Source: Nitrospiria bacterium
Lineage (GTDB): Bacteria; Nitrospirota; Nitrospiria; JACQBZ01
DNA: 56,724 nucleotides
Assembly: GCA_035517655.1 (NCBI GenBank)
Contig: DATIYJ010000021.1
Location: 1-56,724 of the forward strand
Direction of reading: 5' to 3'
Below are positions 31,793-40,027 of the stretch, piece after piece. The notes below the pieces were generated by a model. That model did not search any database. It was not told the DNA's origin and saw only the letters and a list, made by a program, of their open reading frames with translations. Within the stretch, counting starts at the first letter, position 1. Each line of letters starts with the position of its first letter. The translations under genes were made by a program, and so were the position numbers.

Positions 31793-32371
31793 CTAAGATT
31801 TCGGTGCGGGTGTCGCGGAATTCCGAAGTTCAACCAATGCGCGATGGATTTCCAGCGCGTGGTCCTCCGGCTTGACGGAGGGGAAGATCTTGCGGACGAT
31901 GCCCTGCGGGTCGATGATCACGGTGCTCCTCCGGGCCACCTTGATCCCCATGAAGCTCGTAAGCACGCCGTACTGCGCGGTCACCTGCTGCCGGTCGTCC
32001 GCGAGGATCGGAAAGTTCAGTTTGAATTTCTCGGCGAATTTCTTGTGGGATTCGACCGTGTCGACGCTGACGCCGAGGATCTTGGCGTCCAGCCGCTGGA
32101 TGGCCAGCAGGTTGTCGCGGAAGGAGCAGGCCTCCTTGGTACAACCCGGGGTGTCGTCCTTCGGGTAGAAATACAGGACCACCCACTTTCCGCGCTGCTC
32201 GGATAGCGTCACCGGTTTCCCGTCCTGGTCCTGGAGCGTAAAATCGGGGGCGGGCTTCCCCTCCGCCACCGCCGGCTCCGGCGGGTTCGCGTTCACCCGG
32301 AAGACGCCGAACCAGACCACCAGCGCGGCGAGGACGATCAATAGAAGAATGCCCGAGAAAAACATTTTCAT
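31793..32371 (-). CDS. Membrane-anchored Bcp/PrxQ peroxiredoxin
   Basis: A 192-residue PrxQ-type thiol peroxidase with an N-terminal hydrophobic helix (FFSGILLLIVLAALVVWFGVF) that should anchor it with the enzyme in the periplasm. The active site [18 protein letters not shown] has both cysteines five residues apart, as in the soluble copy at 5600, with which it shares the active-site block. After the anchor come a short linker and AEGKPAPDFTLQDQDGKPVTL. It would need a periplasmic thiol reductant. It has an excellent promoter of its own (32466-32494) with a leader of about 88 bases. Confidence 0.92.
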   Translation of the reverse strand: MKMFFSGILLLIVLAALVVWFGVFRVNANPPEPAVAEGKPAPDFTLQDQDGKPVTLSEQRGKWVVLYFYPKDDTPGCTKEACSFRDNLLAIQRLDAKILGVSVDTVESHKKFAEKFKLNFPILADDRQQVTAQYGVLTSFMGIKVARRSTVIIDPQGIVRKIFPSVKPEDHALEIHRALVELRNSATPAPKS

Positions 32372-32465
32372 GATGACCCTTGGACCGGATAATGGGGAAT
32401 CATAACCTATCTCTCCTGCCTATTCAAGCCCATCCCGCGCGCGAGGTCGGAGGGGAATGGAGTGG

Positions 32466-32494
32466 ATTATATTCTTTTAGGTGAGGCGAGTCAA
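32466..32494 (-). promoter_or_regulatory. Strong promoter of the anchored peroxiredoxin gene
   Basis: Minus-strand -35 TTGACT (32494-32489) and perfect -10 TATAAT (32471-32466) with 17-base spacing. The rest of the 265-base gap up to rtcB is A/T-rich and shows no gene. Confidence 0.8.
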
Positions 32495-32636
32495 TAATTG
32501 GGGAAATAACGTGAGGCGTAGAGGGTCAAAGGTGGAGGGGAAAAGGAGCAAGTAGATTGCAGGAAATTCCCCCTTCGGTCCCTATATATATTATAATGAT
32601 GCAGATCGAATATATTCGTCCTTTTGGTTGTCGGAG

Positions 32637-34082
32637 CTATCCCTTAATGTTCGCGATCGGCTTGAGCTGGACGACCTTTTTCGAGACCCCGATAGAGTCC
32701 ATCGTGTCGACGACTTCGGAAATGTCTTTATAGGCCGTGCCGGCCTCCTCGGCCAGTCCGGACATCGAAACGGCCTTGACGAGAATCCCGTGCTGCTCCA
32801 TCCGCCGCTGAAGGTCGCTTCCCCGGATCATCCGCTTGGCCGCGTGGCGGGACATGGTCCGGCCCGAGCCGTGCATCGTGGAGCCGAAGGTCTCGGCCTC
32901 GGCGGTCTGGGTGCCGAGACAGACGTACGAGCCCGTCTCCATCGAGCCGCCCACGATCACCGGTTGGCCCCAGTCGCGGTAGAGCGTCGGGACTTCGCTT
33001 CGGCCGGGCCCGAAACAGCGCGTGGATCCCTTGCGGTGGACGAGAAGCTCGGTCGGTTTTCCGTCGATGTCATACGTCTCGATCTTGGCCACGTTGTGCG
33101 CCACGTCGTAGATCGTCTCCAGCCCCAGCCGCTCCGCGTCCTCGTTGAAGACCTGGCTGAAGGCCTCGCGGATCCGGTGCGTGATCACCTGCCGGTTGGC
33201 GAAGGCCATGTTCGCGGCGCAGACCATCGCGCCGTAGTAGGCCTGTCCCTCCGGCGAACGGAAAGGAGCGCAGGCCAGCTGCCGGTCCTTGACCGTGATG
33301 CCGTATTTCTTCATGGCCGTATCGAACACCCGGAGATAATCGGTGCCGATCTGATGCCCGAAGCCGCGCGAGCCGCAATGGACCATCACGACCACTTGGT
33401 CCTGCCCGAAGATCCCGATCGCGCGGGCCAGCTTCTCGTCGTAAATGTTTTCCTGCGAGGCCACCTGGATCTCGAGATAATGGTTGCCGGAGCCGAGCGT
33501 TCCGATCTGACCGATCCCCCGCTCGATCGCGTGCGCGCTCACCTTGGACGGATCGCCGCCCGGGAGACAGCCGCCGCCTTCGACCCGGTCGCGGTCCAGG
33601 GCCCATCCGTATCCTTTTCTGATGCACCAGTCCACGCCGCGCGTCATCACCTCCGACAACTCTTTCTTGTCGATCTTGACGAACCCCTTCGCGCCCACCC
33701 CGGCCGGCACCTTGTTGAACAGGACGTTCAGCAGGTCCCGGAGACGCGGCTTAACGTCCGCCAGCTTCAGGTCGGTCCGGATCAGCCGCATCCCGCAATT
33801 GATGTCGAACCCGATCCCGCCGGGCGAAATCACGCCGTCCTTCGTCGAGAAGGCCGCCACGCCGCCGATCGGAAATCCGTAGCCCCAATGGCCGTCCGGC
33901 ATGCAAAGCGCGTATTTTTGTATGCCCGGAAGACAGGCCACATTCGTGACCTGCTCGAACACGCCCGCATCCATCTCTTTCAGCAGCTTGTCCGAGGCGT
34001 AGATCCGCGCCGGAACGCGCATGCCTTCCTTCTCGGTCGTCGGAATTTCCCAGAGATTGTCTTTGACTTTGTTGATTTGCAT
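32637..34082 (-). CDS. rtcB: RNA-splicing ligase RtcB
   Basis: RtcB joins RNA 2',3'-cyclic phosphate (or 3'-phosphate) ends to 5'-OH ends using GTP and Mn2+. The 481-residue protein has GFDINCGMRL (metal Asp and Cys), GSGNHYLEIQV, VHCGSRGFGHQIG, and HGSGRTMSR, whose His receives the guanylate. The true start is the ATG at 34082 (MQINKVKDNLWEIP); the 55-residue upstream open frame overlaps archease. It is the third gene of pepP-archease-rtcB. Archease is the known activator that lets RtcB turn over, which supports an RNA repair role, for example after toxin cleavage or rRNA/tRNA damage. Confidence 0.96.
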   Translation of the reverse strand: MQINKVKDNLWEIPTTEKEGMRVPARIYASDKLLKEMDAGVFEQVTNVACLPGIQKYALCMPDGHWGYGFPIGGVAAFSTKDGVISPGGIGFDINCGMRLIRTDLKLADVKPRLRDLLNVLFNKVPAGVGAKGFVKIDKKELSEVMTRGVDWCIRKGYGWALDRDRVEGGGCLPGGDPSKVSAHAIERGIGQIGTLGSGNHYLEIQVASQENIYDEKLARAIGIFGQDQVVVMVHCGSRGFGHQIGTDYLRVFDTAMKKYGITVKDRQLACAPFRSPEGQAYYGAMVCAANMAFANRQVITHRIREAFSQVFNEDAERLGLETIYDVAHNVAKIETYDIDGKPTELLVHRKGSTRCFGPGRSEVPTLYRDWGQPVIVGGSMETGSYVCLGTQTAEAETFGSTMHGSGRTMSRHAAKRMIRGSDLQRRMEQHGILVKAVSMSGLAEEAGTAYKDISEVVDTMDSIGVSKKVVQLKPIANIKG

Positions 34083-34096
34083 AGGCCGTATATGTC

Positions 34097-34531
34097 TTAT
34101 ATGTCCACGACCACGCGGGCCTTCCAGCCGCCCGTCTCGGTCCGGACCACCTCGAACTGATGATAGGTCACGGCCTTGGCATCGGCCCGGAGGCCGTGAC
34201 GCTTGGGATCGATCGGCTCTCCCCGGACGGTGGAGCTGAGACTCCACTCCCCGTTTTGTTTCAATTGAACGCTGAATTCCCTGAACAGAAGCCTCTCCGC
34301 GTCTTTCAAATAGATCAGCTCCGACAGCCAGTCGTACAGGAGCTGATCGATCTGTTCATGCTGGAGGCGGATTTCTTTTTGAACCTTGGGCCGGAGCCGG
34401 CGCGTGTCCGCCATTCCCTCAAAGAGGGCCTGACCCGCCGCCTGGAACAGCTCGGCGGGCGTGTCGCCCGTCGCCTCGAACGCCATGTCGGCAATGGCGG
34501 TGTCTTCGAGAAAAGTATACGCCTGACTCAT
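34097..34531 (-). CDS. Archease, RtcB cofactor
   Basis: A 144-residue archease. The N-terminal motif FLEDTAIADMAFEATGDTPAELF corresponds to the family's HTADIxxEAxGxTxxEaF, with the first His replaced by Glu. LYDWLSELIYLKDAERLLFREFSV and GLRADAKAVTYHQFEVV are the other conserved segments. It speeds the guanylation step of RtcB and allows multiple turnovers. It overlaps the upstream M24 peptidase gene by four bases and is followed by rtcB after 14 bases, so the three are co-expressed. Confidence 0.94.
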   Translation of the reverse strand: MSQAYTFLEDTAIADMAFEATGDTPAELFQAAGQALFEGMADTRRLRPKVQKEIRLQHEQIDQLLYDWLSELIYLKDAERLLFREFSVQLKQNGEWSLSSTVRGEPIDPKRHGLRADAKAVTYHQFEVVRTETGGWKARVVVDI

Positions 34532-35655
34532 AACTCAAGCACTTTCGGGAAGCGGGTGAGGTTTTCGCAACCGGTCGGGGTTACCACGACCAGGTCCTCG
34601 ATCCGGACCGCCCCGATCTCGGGATAGTACAGCCCCGGCTCGACCGTAACGACCTCTCCCGCCTTCAGGGTCCATTCGGACTTGCTGATCCTGGGAGGCT
34701 CGTGGATGTCGAGGCCGACGCCGTGGCCGGTGCCGTGGAAAAAACCCTGCATCCGGCCGTTCTTCGGACCGGTCGGATACCCCGACTGCTCGAAGATCGT
34801 CATGATCCGCCGGTGGATCGTCCGGCCTTCCGCCCCGTCGCGGACCATCGCGATGCCCTCTTCCTGCGCGCGGCGGACGGCGTCGTACAAGGTCCGGAGC
34901 GCGTCCGGGGCCCGGCCCTTCACCACGGTCCGCGTCATGTCGGCGTAGTACCGCGTCCGGGCCGACCGGGGAAAAACGTCCATCACGATCGACTGGTTGG
35001 GCCGCAAGGGGCCGGAGCCTTCGTCATGCGGATCGCATCCCTGGAGGCCGCAGGCCACGATCGTGTGCTGGGCGATGCAGTCCATCTCCATCAATTTCAC
35101 GTTGATGATTTTCTTGATCGCCTCGGAGGTCAGGGTCCCTTCGCTCCAGTGCAGCTCGTCCTTTTTGATCTTGGATTCCCGGATCACCTCGACCGCGGCC
35201 TCCACGGCGGCCTCGGTCGCCCGCTGGGTCTGGGTGATCGCCTCGATCTCCTCGGCCGACTTCAGGACCCGCTCCTCAAAGAAGGGGTCCGGCTTGGTCG
35301 TCAGCGCATAGCCTTTCGATTGAAGCCCCTGGGCATGGCGGAACCCGAAATCGCCTGGGATGAGAAGCCGCCGCACGCCGCGGACCTTGAGACAGGCGTC
35401 CACCACGTCGATCGTTTTGGGCTCGGCCAGGCCCTGCTCTTTCAATTTCTGCTCGATCGCCGAATAGGACAACACCTCGTTCACGCGCGCCTGGGCCCGG
35501 GCCCGGTCGAGCTCCAGGTCGCTCATCACGAGCGTCTTTCGCCCGTCGGTCTGAATGAAAATGAAGGGATCGGGGGCCAGAAACCGGGTGGCGTAGTAGA
35601 GGTTCGAATCCAGCTCGCTGTTCGCGATCATCAGGACGGCCTGGTCGTTTTTCAT
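34528..35655 (-). CDS. M24-family aminopeptidase (Xaa-Pro aminopeptidase/PepP type)
   Basis: A 375-residue metallopeptidase of the pita-bread fold. The N-terminal ~150 residues form the creatinase-like domain; the C-terminal catalytic domain has the dinuclear-metal ligands Asp (VMDVFPRS), Asp (YYADMTRT), His (GTGHGVGLDIHE), Glu (VTVEPGLY) and Glu (RIEDLVVV). It probably removes residues before proline. A Shine-Dalgarno (AAAGGAG) and a near-perfect promoter precede it. It overlaps archease by four bases; the reason a peptidase heads an RNA-repair operon is unknown and the link may be accidental. Confidence 0.92.
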   Translation of the reverse strand: MKNDQAVLMIANSELDSNLYYATRFLAPDPFIFIQTDGRKTLVMSDLELDRARAQARVNEVLSYSAIEQKLKEQGLAEPKTIDVVDACLKVRGVRRLLIPGDFGFRHAQGLQSKGYALTTKPDPFFEERVLKSAEEIEAITQTQRATEAAVEAAVEVIRESKIKKDELHWSEGTLTSEAIKKIINVKLMEMDCIAQHTIVACGLQGCDPHDEGSGPLRPNQSIVMDVFPRSARTRYYADMTRTVVKGRAPDALRTLYDAVRRAQEEGIAMVRDGAEGRTIHRRIMTIFEQSGYPTGPKNGRMQGFFHGTGHGVGLDIHEPPRISKSEWTLKAGEVVTVEPGLYYPEIGAVRIEDLVVVTPTGCENLTRFPKVLEL

Positions 35656-35676
35656 CGCATGCTCCTTTCGGAGGGT

Positions 35677-35705
35677 ATTATAAACGGCCGCGGAAAGTAA
35701 TGCAA
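35677..35705 (-). promoter_or_regulatory. Promoter of pepP-archease-rtcB
   Basis: Minus-strand -35 TTGCAT (35705-35700) and perfect -10 TATAAT (35682-35677), spacing 17. The start near 35670 gives a 15-base leader that contains the Shine-Dalgarno. Confidence 0.75.
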
Positions 35706-35718
35706 TCTCCCGCCCGTC

Positions 35719-36441
35719 CTAAAAAGACCGGGCGGACCGACGGGACGGGGGATTGAAAAACCGCACCGAAGGATGTTTGAAGAACCCGATCAGGATCATC
35801 CCGGCCAGGAATCCCCCGATGTGCGCGAACCAGGCGACGCCGCCGGCGGAGCCCCCGCCGCCGACCGAGGCCGTGCCGCTGATCACCTGAAGGACGAACC
35901 AGAAAATCAGCACGACGCCGGCCGGCACGTACATCCGCCAGAAGAAGAATCCCAACGGGATCAGGACGAAGACGCGGGCCCGCGGGTAGAGCAACAGATA
36001 TGCGCCGAGCACGCCCGATATGGCGCCGCTCGCGCCGATCATGGGCGCCGCCGAAGCGGGATCGGCCAGGGCGTGGCTCATCGCCGCGATCACCCCGCAG
36101 ATCAGATAAAAAAACACGAAGCGGACGTGCCCCATCGCGTCCTCGATGTTGTTTCCGAAGATCCAGAGATAGAGCATGTTCCCGATCAGGTGCAGGAACC
36201 CCCCGTGCAGGAACATGCTGGTGATCAGGCTCAGGGCGGCGGGCACGGCCGTCACCCCGCGGGGCAGGGACGCTTCTCCAAAGATCACGCCCGGAATCGC
36301 CCCGTATTGGTAGACGAAGCGCTGCCCGGCCTGCGGACCCAGGGTCAGCTGGTAGAAAAAAACCAGGGTCGCGGCCGCAACGATGCCGATCATCGCAACG
36401 GGCGTCGTCTCGGTCGGATTGTCGTCATGAAGCGGGATCAT
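35719..36441 (-). CDS. Rhomboid-family intramembrane serine protease
   Basis: A 240-residue membrane protein with about six helices. The catalytic Ser is in GASGAISGVLGAY and the catalytic His in AHIGGFLAGMILI; the oxyanion-side motif HLIGNMLYLWIFG is in helix 2. A Gly-rich loop (GTASVGGGGSAGG) lies before the last helix. The short soluble N-terminus MIPLHDDNPTE is typical of this subgroup, which sets the start at 36441; the much longer open frame upstream is antisense to the patatin gene. A promoter lies at 36475-36503. Substrates are unknown. Confidence 0.92.
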   Translation of the reverse strand: MIPLHDDNPTETTPVAMIGIVAAATLVFFYQLTLGPQAGQRFVYQYGAIPGVIFGEASLPRGVTAVPAALSLITSMFLHGGFLHLIGNMLYLWIFGNNIEDAMGHVRFVFFYLICGVIAAMSHALADPASAAPMIGASGAISGVLGAYLLLYPRARVFVLIPLGFFFWRMYVPAGVVLIFWFVLQVISGTASVGGGGSAGGVAWFAHIGGFLAGMILIGFFKHPSVRFFNPPSRRSARSF

Positions 36442-36474
36442 CGCGCCGGCTCGAATGGAACGAACGATGGGGAT

Positions 36475-36503
36475 AAGGTAGCGGATTGGATGGGACCCGT
36501 CAA
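36475..36503 (-). promoter_or_regulatory. Promoter of the rhomboid gene
   Basis: Minus-strand -35 TTGACG (36503-36498) and -10 TACCTT (36480-36475), spacing 17. It is divergent from the patatin promoter 12 bases away. Confidence 0.5.
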
Positions 36504-36514
36504 GGGGCGGGGCC

Positions 36515-36543
36515 TTGCGATTTTTATCGGGCCGATTTAAGAT
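36515..36543 (+). promoter_or_regulatory. Promoter of the patatin gene
   Basis: -35 TTGCGA (36515-36520) and -10 TAAGAT (36538-36543), spacing 17. The ATG (36550) follows six bases after the -10, so the predicted transcript begins at the start codon. Confidence 0.6.
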
Positions 36544-36549
36544 AGCGCC

Positions 36550-37395
36550 ATGCGTTTCTGGGAAAAACTTCGGGCCCGCCTTCAAGGCCGCCCCAAGTCC
36601 CCGCCCCGGGTGGCCCTCGTCCTCGGCGGCGGCGCGGCGCGGGGCTTCGCCCACGTCGGGGTGATCCGCGTCCTGGAACGGGAGAAGATCCCGATCGACA
36701 TGATCGTGGGCACCAGCGTGGGCAGCCTCATCGGGGCGATCTACGCCGCGGGCGCGGCCGGCCCGAACCTGGAAAGGATCGCCCTCCAACTGGAGCGGGA
36801 CGACCTGGTGGACTACTCCATCCTCGCGCTCAGGAAGGGACTGATCATCGGAGACCGGCTGGAGCGCTTCGTCTCGGAGAAGGTGGGCGTTTCGCGCATC
36901 GAGGATCTCAAGCTTCCCTTCGCGGCCGTCGCGACCGATATCCGGACCGGCGAGCGCGTCATCCTGGACCGCGGCCCTCTGGCGACCGCCGTGCATGCCA
37001 GTTGCGCGCTGCCGGCCGTCTTCCAGCCGGTCGAACTGGACGGGAAGCTTCTGGTCGACGGCGGCGTGCTGGAACCGCTTCCGGTGCCCACGGCCAAATT
37101 CCTCGGAGCGGACGTGACGATCGCGGTGGACGTCGGGACCCGGATCAAGAAGATCCAGTCCTCGGACGTCGTGACCGTCGTGATTCAGGCGCTCAGCATT
37201 TCGGGGGCCGAGATGCGGCGGCGCCACGCGCTGGAGGCCGACGTGTTGATCCATCCCGACGTCAACGGGGTCGGCGCCTTTGATTTCGCTCAAAAGGAAC
37301 GCTGCGTGGAGGCCGGGGCGGCCGCCGCCCGCGAAGCCCTCCCCCGCATCCGCGAAGTTCTAAGCGCCCGCCGCATCCTCCCCCGCCGATCGTAA
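36550..37395 (+). CDS. Patatin-like phospholipase (RssA/YchK type)
   Basis: A 281-residue hydrolase with the patatin Ser-Asp dyad. The oxyanion region is LGGGAARGFAHVGVI, the nucleophile elbow is GTSVGS, and the catalytic Asp is in VDGGVLEPLPV. It has no signal peptide, though an N-terminal amphipathic segment (FWEKLRARLQGRPK) may touch the membrane. The family hydrolyses acyl lipids; the natural substrate of this subgroup is not settled. The ATG lies at the predicted transcript start and no Shine-Dalgarno is visible. Confidence 0.9.
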   Translation: MRFWEKLRARLQGRPKSPPRVALVLGGGAARGFAHVGVIRVLEREKIPIDMIVGTSVGSLIGAIYAAGAAGPNLERIALQLERDDLVDYSILALRKGLIIGDRLERFVSEKVGVSRIEDLKLPFAAVATDIRTGERVILDRGPLATAVHASCALPAVFQPVELDGKLLVDGGVLEPLPVPTAKFLGADVTIAVDVGTRIKKIQSSDVVTVVIQALSISGAEMRRRHALEADVLIHPDVNGVGAFDFAQKERCVEAGAAAAREALPRIREVLSARRILPRRS

Positions 37396-37433
37396 AAAAA
37401 CGAAGGCCGGGTCTTGATGCAGACCCGGCCTTC
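37394..37433 (-). terminator. Strong terminator between patatin and helicase genes
   Basis: GAAGGCCGGGTCT and AGACCCGGCCTTC form a perfect 13-bp stem (37402-37414 / 37421-37433) with a six-base loop. On the minus strand it is followed by GTTTTTTT, a proper U-run, so it ends the helicase transcript; toward the plus strand the T content is weaker. Confidence 0.9.
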
Positions 37434-37467
37434 CCTTATCGAGCCGACTACGGCTTGCGCGTCCGGT

Positions 37468-38688
37468 TTATCGCTGGAAGATCGGCCGCCGCCATTTGCT
37501 CGGTCCGCCCCCGTTTGAGTTCCGGGGCCGGAACGATCTTCGGGGCGCTTCTTCCTGAACCTCTCCGCGGCTCTCGAACCCGGTGATCGTCACCTGGGGG
37601 ATCTTCGACCCGATCAGCCGCTCGATATCCCGGAGGTTGCCCCGTTCGTTCGGGGACATCAACGAGATGGCGTCGCCCGTCGCCTCGGCGCGGGCGGTCC
37701 TTCCGATCCGGTGGACATAATCCTCCGGTGAGTCCGGAAACTCGTAATTCACCACGTGCGAAATCCCCTTGACGTCCAGTCCGCGCGCGGCGATGTTCGT
37801 CGCGACCAGCACCTGGATCGCGCCTCTCCGGAAGTCGTCCAGCGTTCGGGTCCGCGCATTCTGGCTCTTGTTGCTGTGAAGGGCCGCCACCCGTTTTCCC
37901 TTTCCCTCGAGCTGGCGCGCCAGATGGTCCGCGCGGTGCTTCGTGCGCGTGAAGACGAGCACATGGTCCATCTTTTCCTTTTCAATCAGATGGAGAAGAA
38001 GGTCCCGCTTTCGCGAAGCGTCCACCGGATAGACCACCTGACGGACCCCGTCGGCCGGCGTCCCCTGCCGCGCGATCTGGATCATGACCGGGTGCTTCAA
38101 AATTTCATGCGAAAGCTTCCGGATCTCTTCCGGCATGGTGGCCGAGAAGAAAAGCGTCTGCCGCTGAAGCGGGAGATTCTTGATGATCGTCCGGACGTCC
38201 GGAATGAAGCCCATGTCGAGCATCCGGTCCGCCTCGTCGATCACCAACACCTCGAGGCTTCTGAAATTCAGATGGCCCTGCCGCATATGGTCCAGCAAGC
38301 GGCCCGGGGTCGCCACAAGGATGTCCGCCCCTTGACGGAGCGTCGTCGTCTGCCGATCGAGGTTCACGCCGCCGAAGACGACCGCGGTCCGCAGCCGCAG
38401 GAAGCGGCCGTAGGTCCGGACGCTTTCATACACCTGCGCCGCCAGCTCGCGCGTGGGAACGAGCACCAGCACGCGAAGCGACGGGGAACGTCCCTCGCGC
38501 AGCTTGTGCAGAATCGGCAGGGTGAAACCGGCCGTCTTGCCGGTTCCGGTCTGGGCGCAGCCGATCACGTCCTTTCCCTCCAGAACGGCCGGGATGGCCT
38601 GTTCCTGGATCGGGGTCGGGTTTTCATAATTTTTCGCCTTGACGGCGCGTAGAATTTCCGGGGCAAGCCCCATTTCTTCAAACGTCAT
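37468..38688 (-). CDS. DEAD-box RNA helicase (RhlE-like)
   Basis: A 406-residue ATP-dependent RNA helicase. In order: Q motif (NPTPIQEQAIP), Walker A AQTGTGKT, PTRELAAQV, GG, TPGRLLDH, VIDEADRML, SAT, then the C-terminal RecA domain with VLVFTRTK, ATNIAARGLDVK and HRIGRTARA. A short basic tail (SFRPRNSNGGG..KWRRP) is typical of RhlE/CsdA-like proteins and binds RNA. The promoter predicted at 38922-38950 gives a leader of about 230 bases, as in cold-induced helicase genes where the leader controls translation. A strong terminator follows. Confidence 0.94.
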   Translation of the reverse strand: MTFEEMGLAPEILRAVKAKNYENPTPIQEQAIPAVLEGKDVIGCAQTGTGKTAGFTLPILHKLREGRSPSLRVLVLVPTRELAAQVYESVRTYGRFLRLRTAVVFGGVNLDRQTTTLRQGADILVATPGRLLDHMRQGHLNFRSLEVLVIDEADRMLDMGFIPDVRTIIKNLPLQRQTLFFSATMPEEIRKLSHEILKHPVMIQIARQGTPADGVRQVVYPVDASRKRDLLLHLIEKEKMDHVLVFTRTKHRADHLARQLEGKGKRVAALHSNKSQNARTRTLDDFRRGAIQVLVATNIAARGLDVKGISHVVNYEFPDSPEDYVHRIGRTARAEATGDAISLMSPNERGNLRDIERLIGSKIPQVTITGFESRGEVQEEAPRRSFRPRNSNGGGPSKWRRPIFQR

Positions 38689-38921
38689 TCTTTGTTACTC
38701 CTATCTATGGGACCGCAGTCCCGTGCATGATTGCGAACCGGCCGGCGGTTGTCAGGCCATGGCTCGTTCATACGAGTCCATGCCCGGCTGTGCCGGTCAT
38801 TCGCCTTGATTGAAGAACCTTTAGAAGTATTGAAGGTCAATCGGTAAGAATGGATGGACCCGCTTCTGAGGAGGGATCGTATTCTCGCGGATACCGCCTC
38901 GTGGTTCGTCAAAACTGAATG

Positions 38922-38950
38922 ACTATAACACAAAGGAATGGAATTAGCAA
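38922..38950 (-). promoter_or_regulatory. Promoter of the helicase gene, with long leader
   Basis: Minus-strand -35 TTGCTA (38950-38945) and -10 TATAGT (38927-38922), spacing 17. The start near 38915 leaves about 227 untranslated bases before the ATG at 38688. The 524-base gap 38689-39212 thus holds this leader, the promoter, the structured repeat at 38984-39120 and the SDR promoter. Confidence 0.65.
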
Positions 38951-38983
38951 GCACTAATACAAACGACTTTAATCCTGTTCCAT

Positions 38984-39120
38984 CGGCGGGTCCTGTCCTT
39001 CGGCAGCCCCATCCGTCCTCACTGCGTACTCTCCGATGTTTTATTCGGGGAATCACACGAAAGAGCCCTTGGCCTTTCCGTTGCGGGCGGACAGGGCGCC
39101 CCGCCTTCGGCCACCCGCCG
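38984..39120. repeat. Family-2 structured repeat, long copy A
   Basis: Outer arms CGGCGGGT and ACCCGCCG enclose CCTGTCCTTCGGCAGCCCC at one end and GCCTTCGGCC at the other, with about 90 bases between. The insert is clearly related to that of copy C (shared ATCCGTCCTCACT, CACACGAAA, TTGGCCT, CCGTTGCGGGCGGA). It lies upstream of both the helicase and SDR promoters. Confidence 0.8.
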
Positions 39121-39175
39121 AATGCACCCTACGTCAGGTCGTTCGCAGTAAATATTGATCGCAAACGATAGAGGC

Positions 39176-39204
39176 TTGACATTAGACCGGATTCATATTC
39201 TACT
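39176..39204 (+). promoter_or_regulatory. Possible promoter of the SDR gene
   Basis: A perfect -35 TTGACA (39176-39181) is followed 17 bases later by the weak -10 TCTACT (39199-39204). The start would fall near 39211, just before the ATG at 39213. Confidence 0.4.
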
Positions 39205-39212
39205 GAACGGGT

Positions 39213-40022
39213 ATGTCCTCCATCTCACATCAAGGGACGACGGCCCTTGTCACCGGCGCCTCCAGCGGGATCGGCCTCGAGCTCAGCCGGCTGCTGGCGC
39301 GGGACGGCTGCCGCCTCGTGCTCGTGGCGAGAGACCGTGACCGCTTGGAAAAGGCCGCGCGGGAATTGCGGGAGCGGTTCAACGTCTCCGTCAAAGTCAT
39401 CCCAACGGATCTTTCGAAGCCGCAGGCGCCCGAGGCGATCGTCCGGGAGCTTGAGCATGCATCGATCGAGATCGACATTCTCGTGAACAACGCCGGCTAC
39501 GCCGTCTATGGCCCCTTCCTCAAGACGGATCCTGGGGTCGAGCTCGAAATGATGCAGGTGAATATGGCGAGCCTGACTCATCTGACGAAACGGCTTCTGC
39601 CGCACATGGTCAAAACGAAAGCGGGCCGGATCATGAACGTCGCCTCGACCGCGGCCTTCGCGCCGGGGCCGTTGATGGCGGTCTATTATGCGACCAAGGC
39701 CTACGTCCTCTCCTTCTCCGAGGCGCTGGCCGACGAGCTGCGCGGAACGGGCGTCACCGTGACGGCGCTCTGCCCGGGGGCCACCGAGACCGGCTTTCAG
39801 AAAAGGGCCGGAGCGGAAGATTCGATGATGTTCAAGCCGTGGAAGGTGATGGACGCCGGGACGGTCGCCCGGGTCGGCTATGAAGGAATGATGAAGGGGA
39901 AAACGGTCGTGATCCCCGGGCTGCTGAACAAGCTGTTGGTCTTTTCGATCCGCCTCGGCCCGAGGCGTTACGTCACGCGGATCGCAAGGTTGATGCAGGA
40001 AAGACGGAAGCCGAAATCCTGA
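39213..40022 (+). CDS. Short-chain dehydrogenase/reductase
   Basis: A 269-residue NAD(P)-dependent SDR of the classical type. The cofactor motif is TGASSGIG, followed by Arg-rich LVLVARDRDRLEKAA (suggesting NADP), NNAG, the catalytic Ser in NVASTAA, and YYATK with the catalytic Tyr and Lys. PGATETGF is the C-terminal loop of the acyl/oxo-reductase-like subgroup (DltE/YqjQ type). The substrate is unknown. No Shine-Dalgarno is visible before the ATG, in agreement with a leaderless transcript. The gene converges on tldD with only five bases between stops. Confidence 0.9.
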   Translation: MSSISHQGTTALVTGASSGIGLELSRLLARDGCRLVLVARDRDRLEKAARELRERFNVSVKVIPTDLSKPQAPEAIVRELEHASIEIDILVNNAGYAVYGPFLKTDPGVELEMMQVNMASLTHLTKRLLPHMVKTKAGRIMNVASTAAFAPGPLMAVYYATKAYVLSFSEALADELRGTGVTVTALCPGATETGFQKRAGAEDSMMFKPWKVMDAGTVARVGYEGMMKGKTVVIPGLLNKLLVFSIRLGPRRYVTRIARLMQERRKPKS

Positions 40023-40027
40023 ACCGT

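Noticed and set aside
38685-39056. Possible 123-residue protein upstream of the helicase
   Set aside because: It runs through the predicted promoter and into the structured repeat; composition is not protein-like. The region is better explained as a leader.
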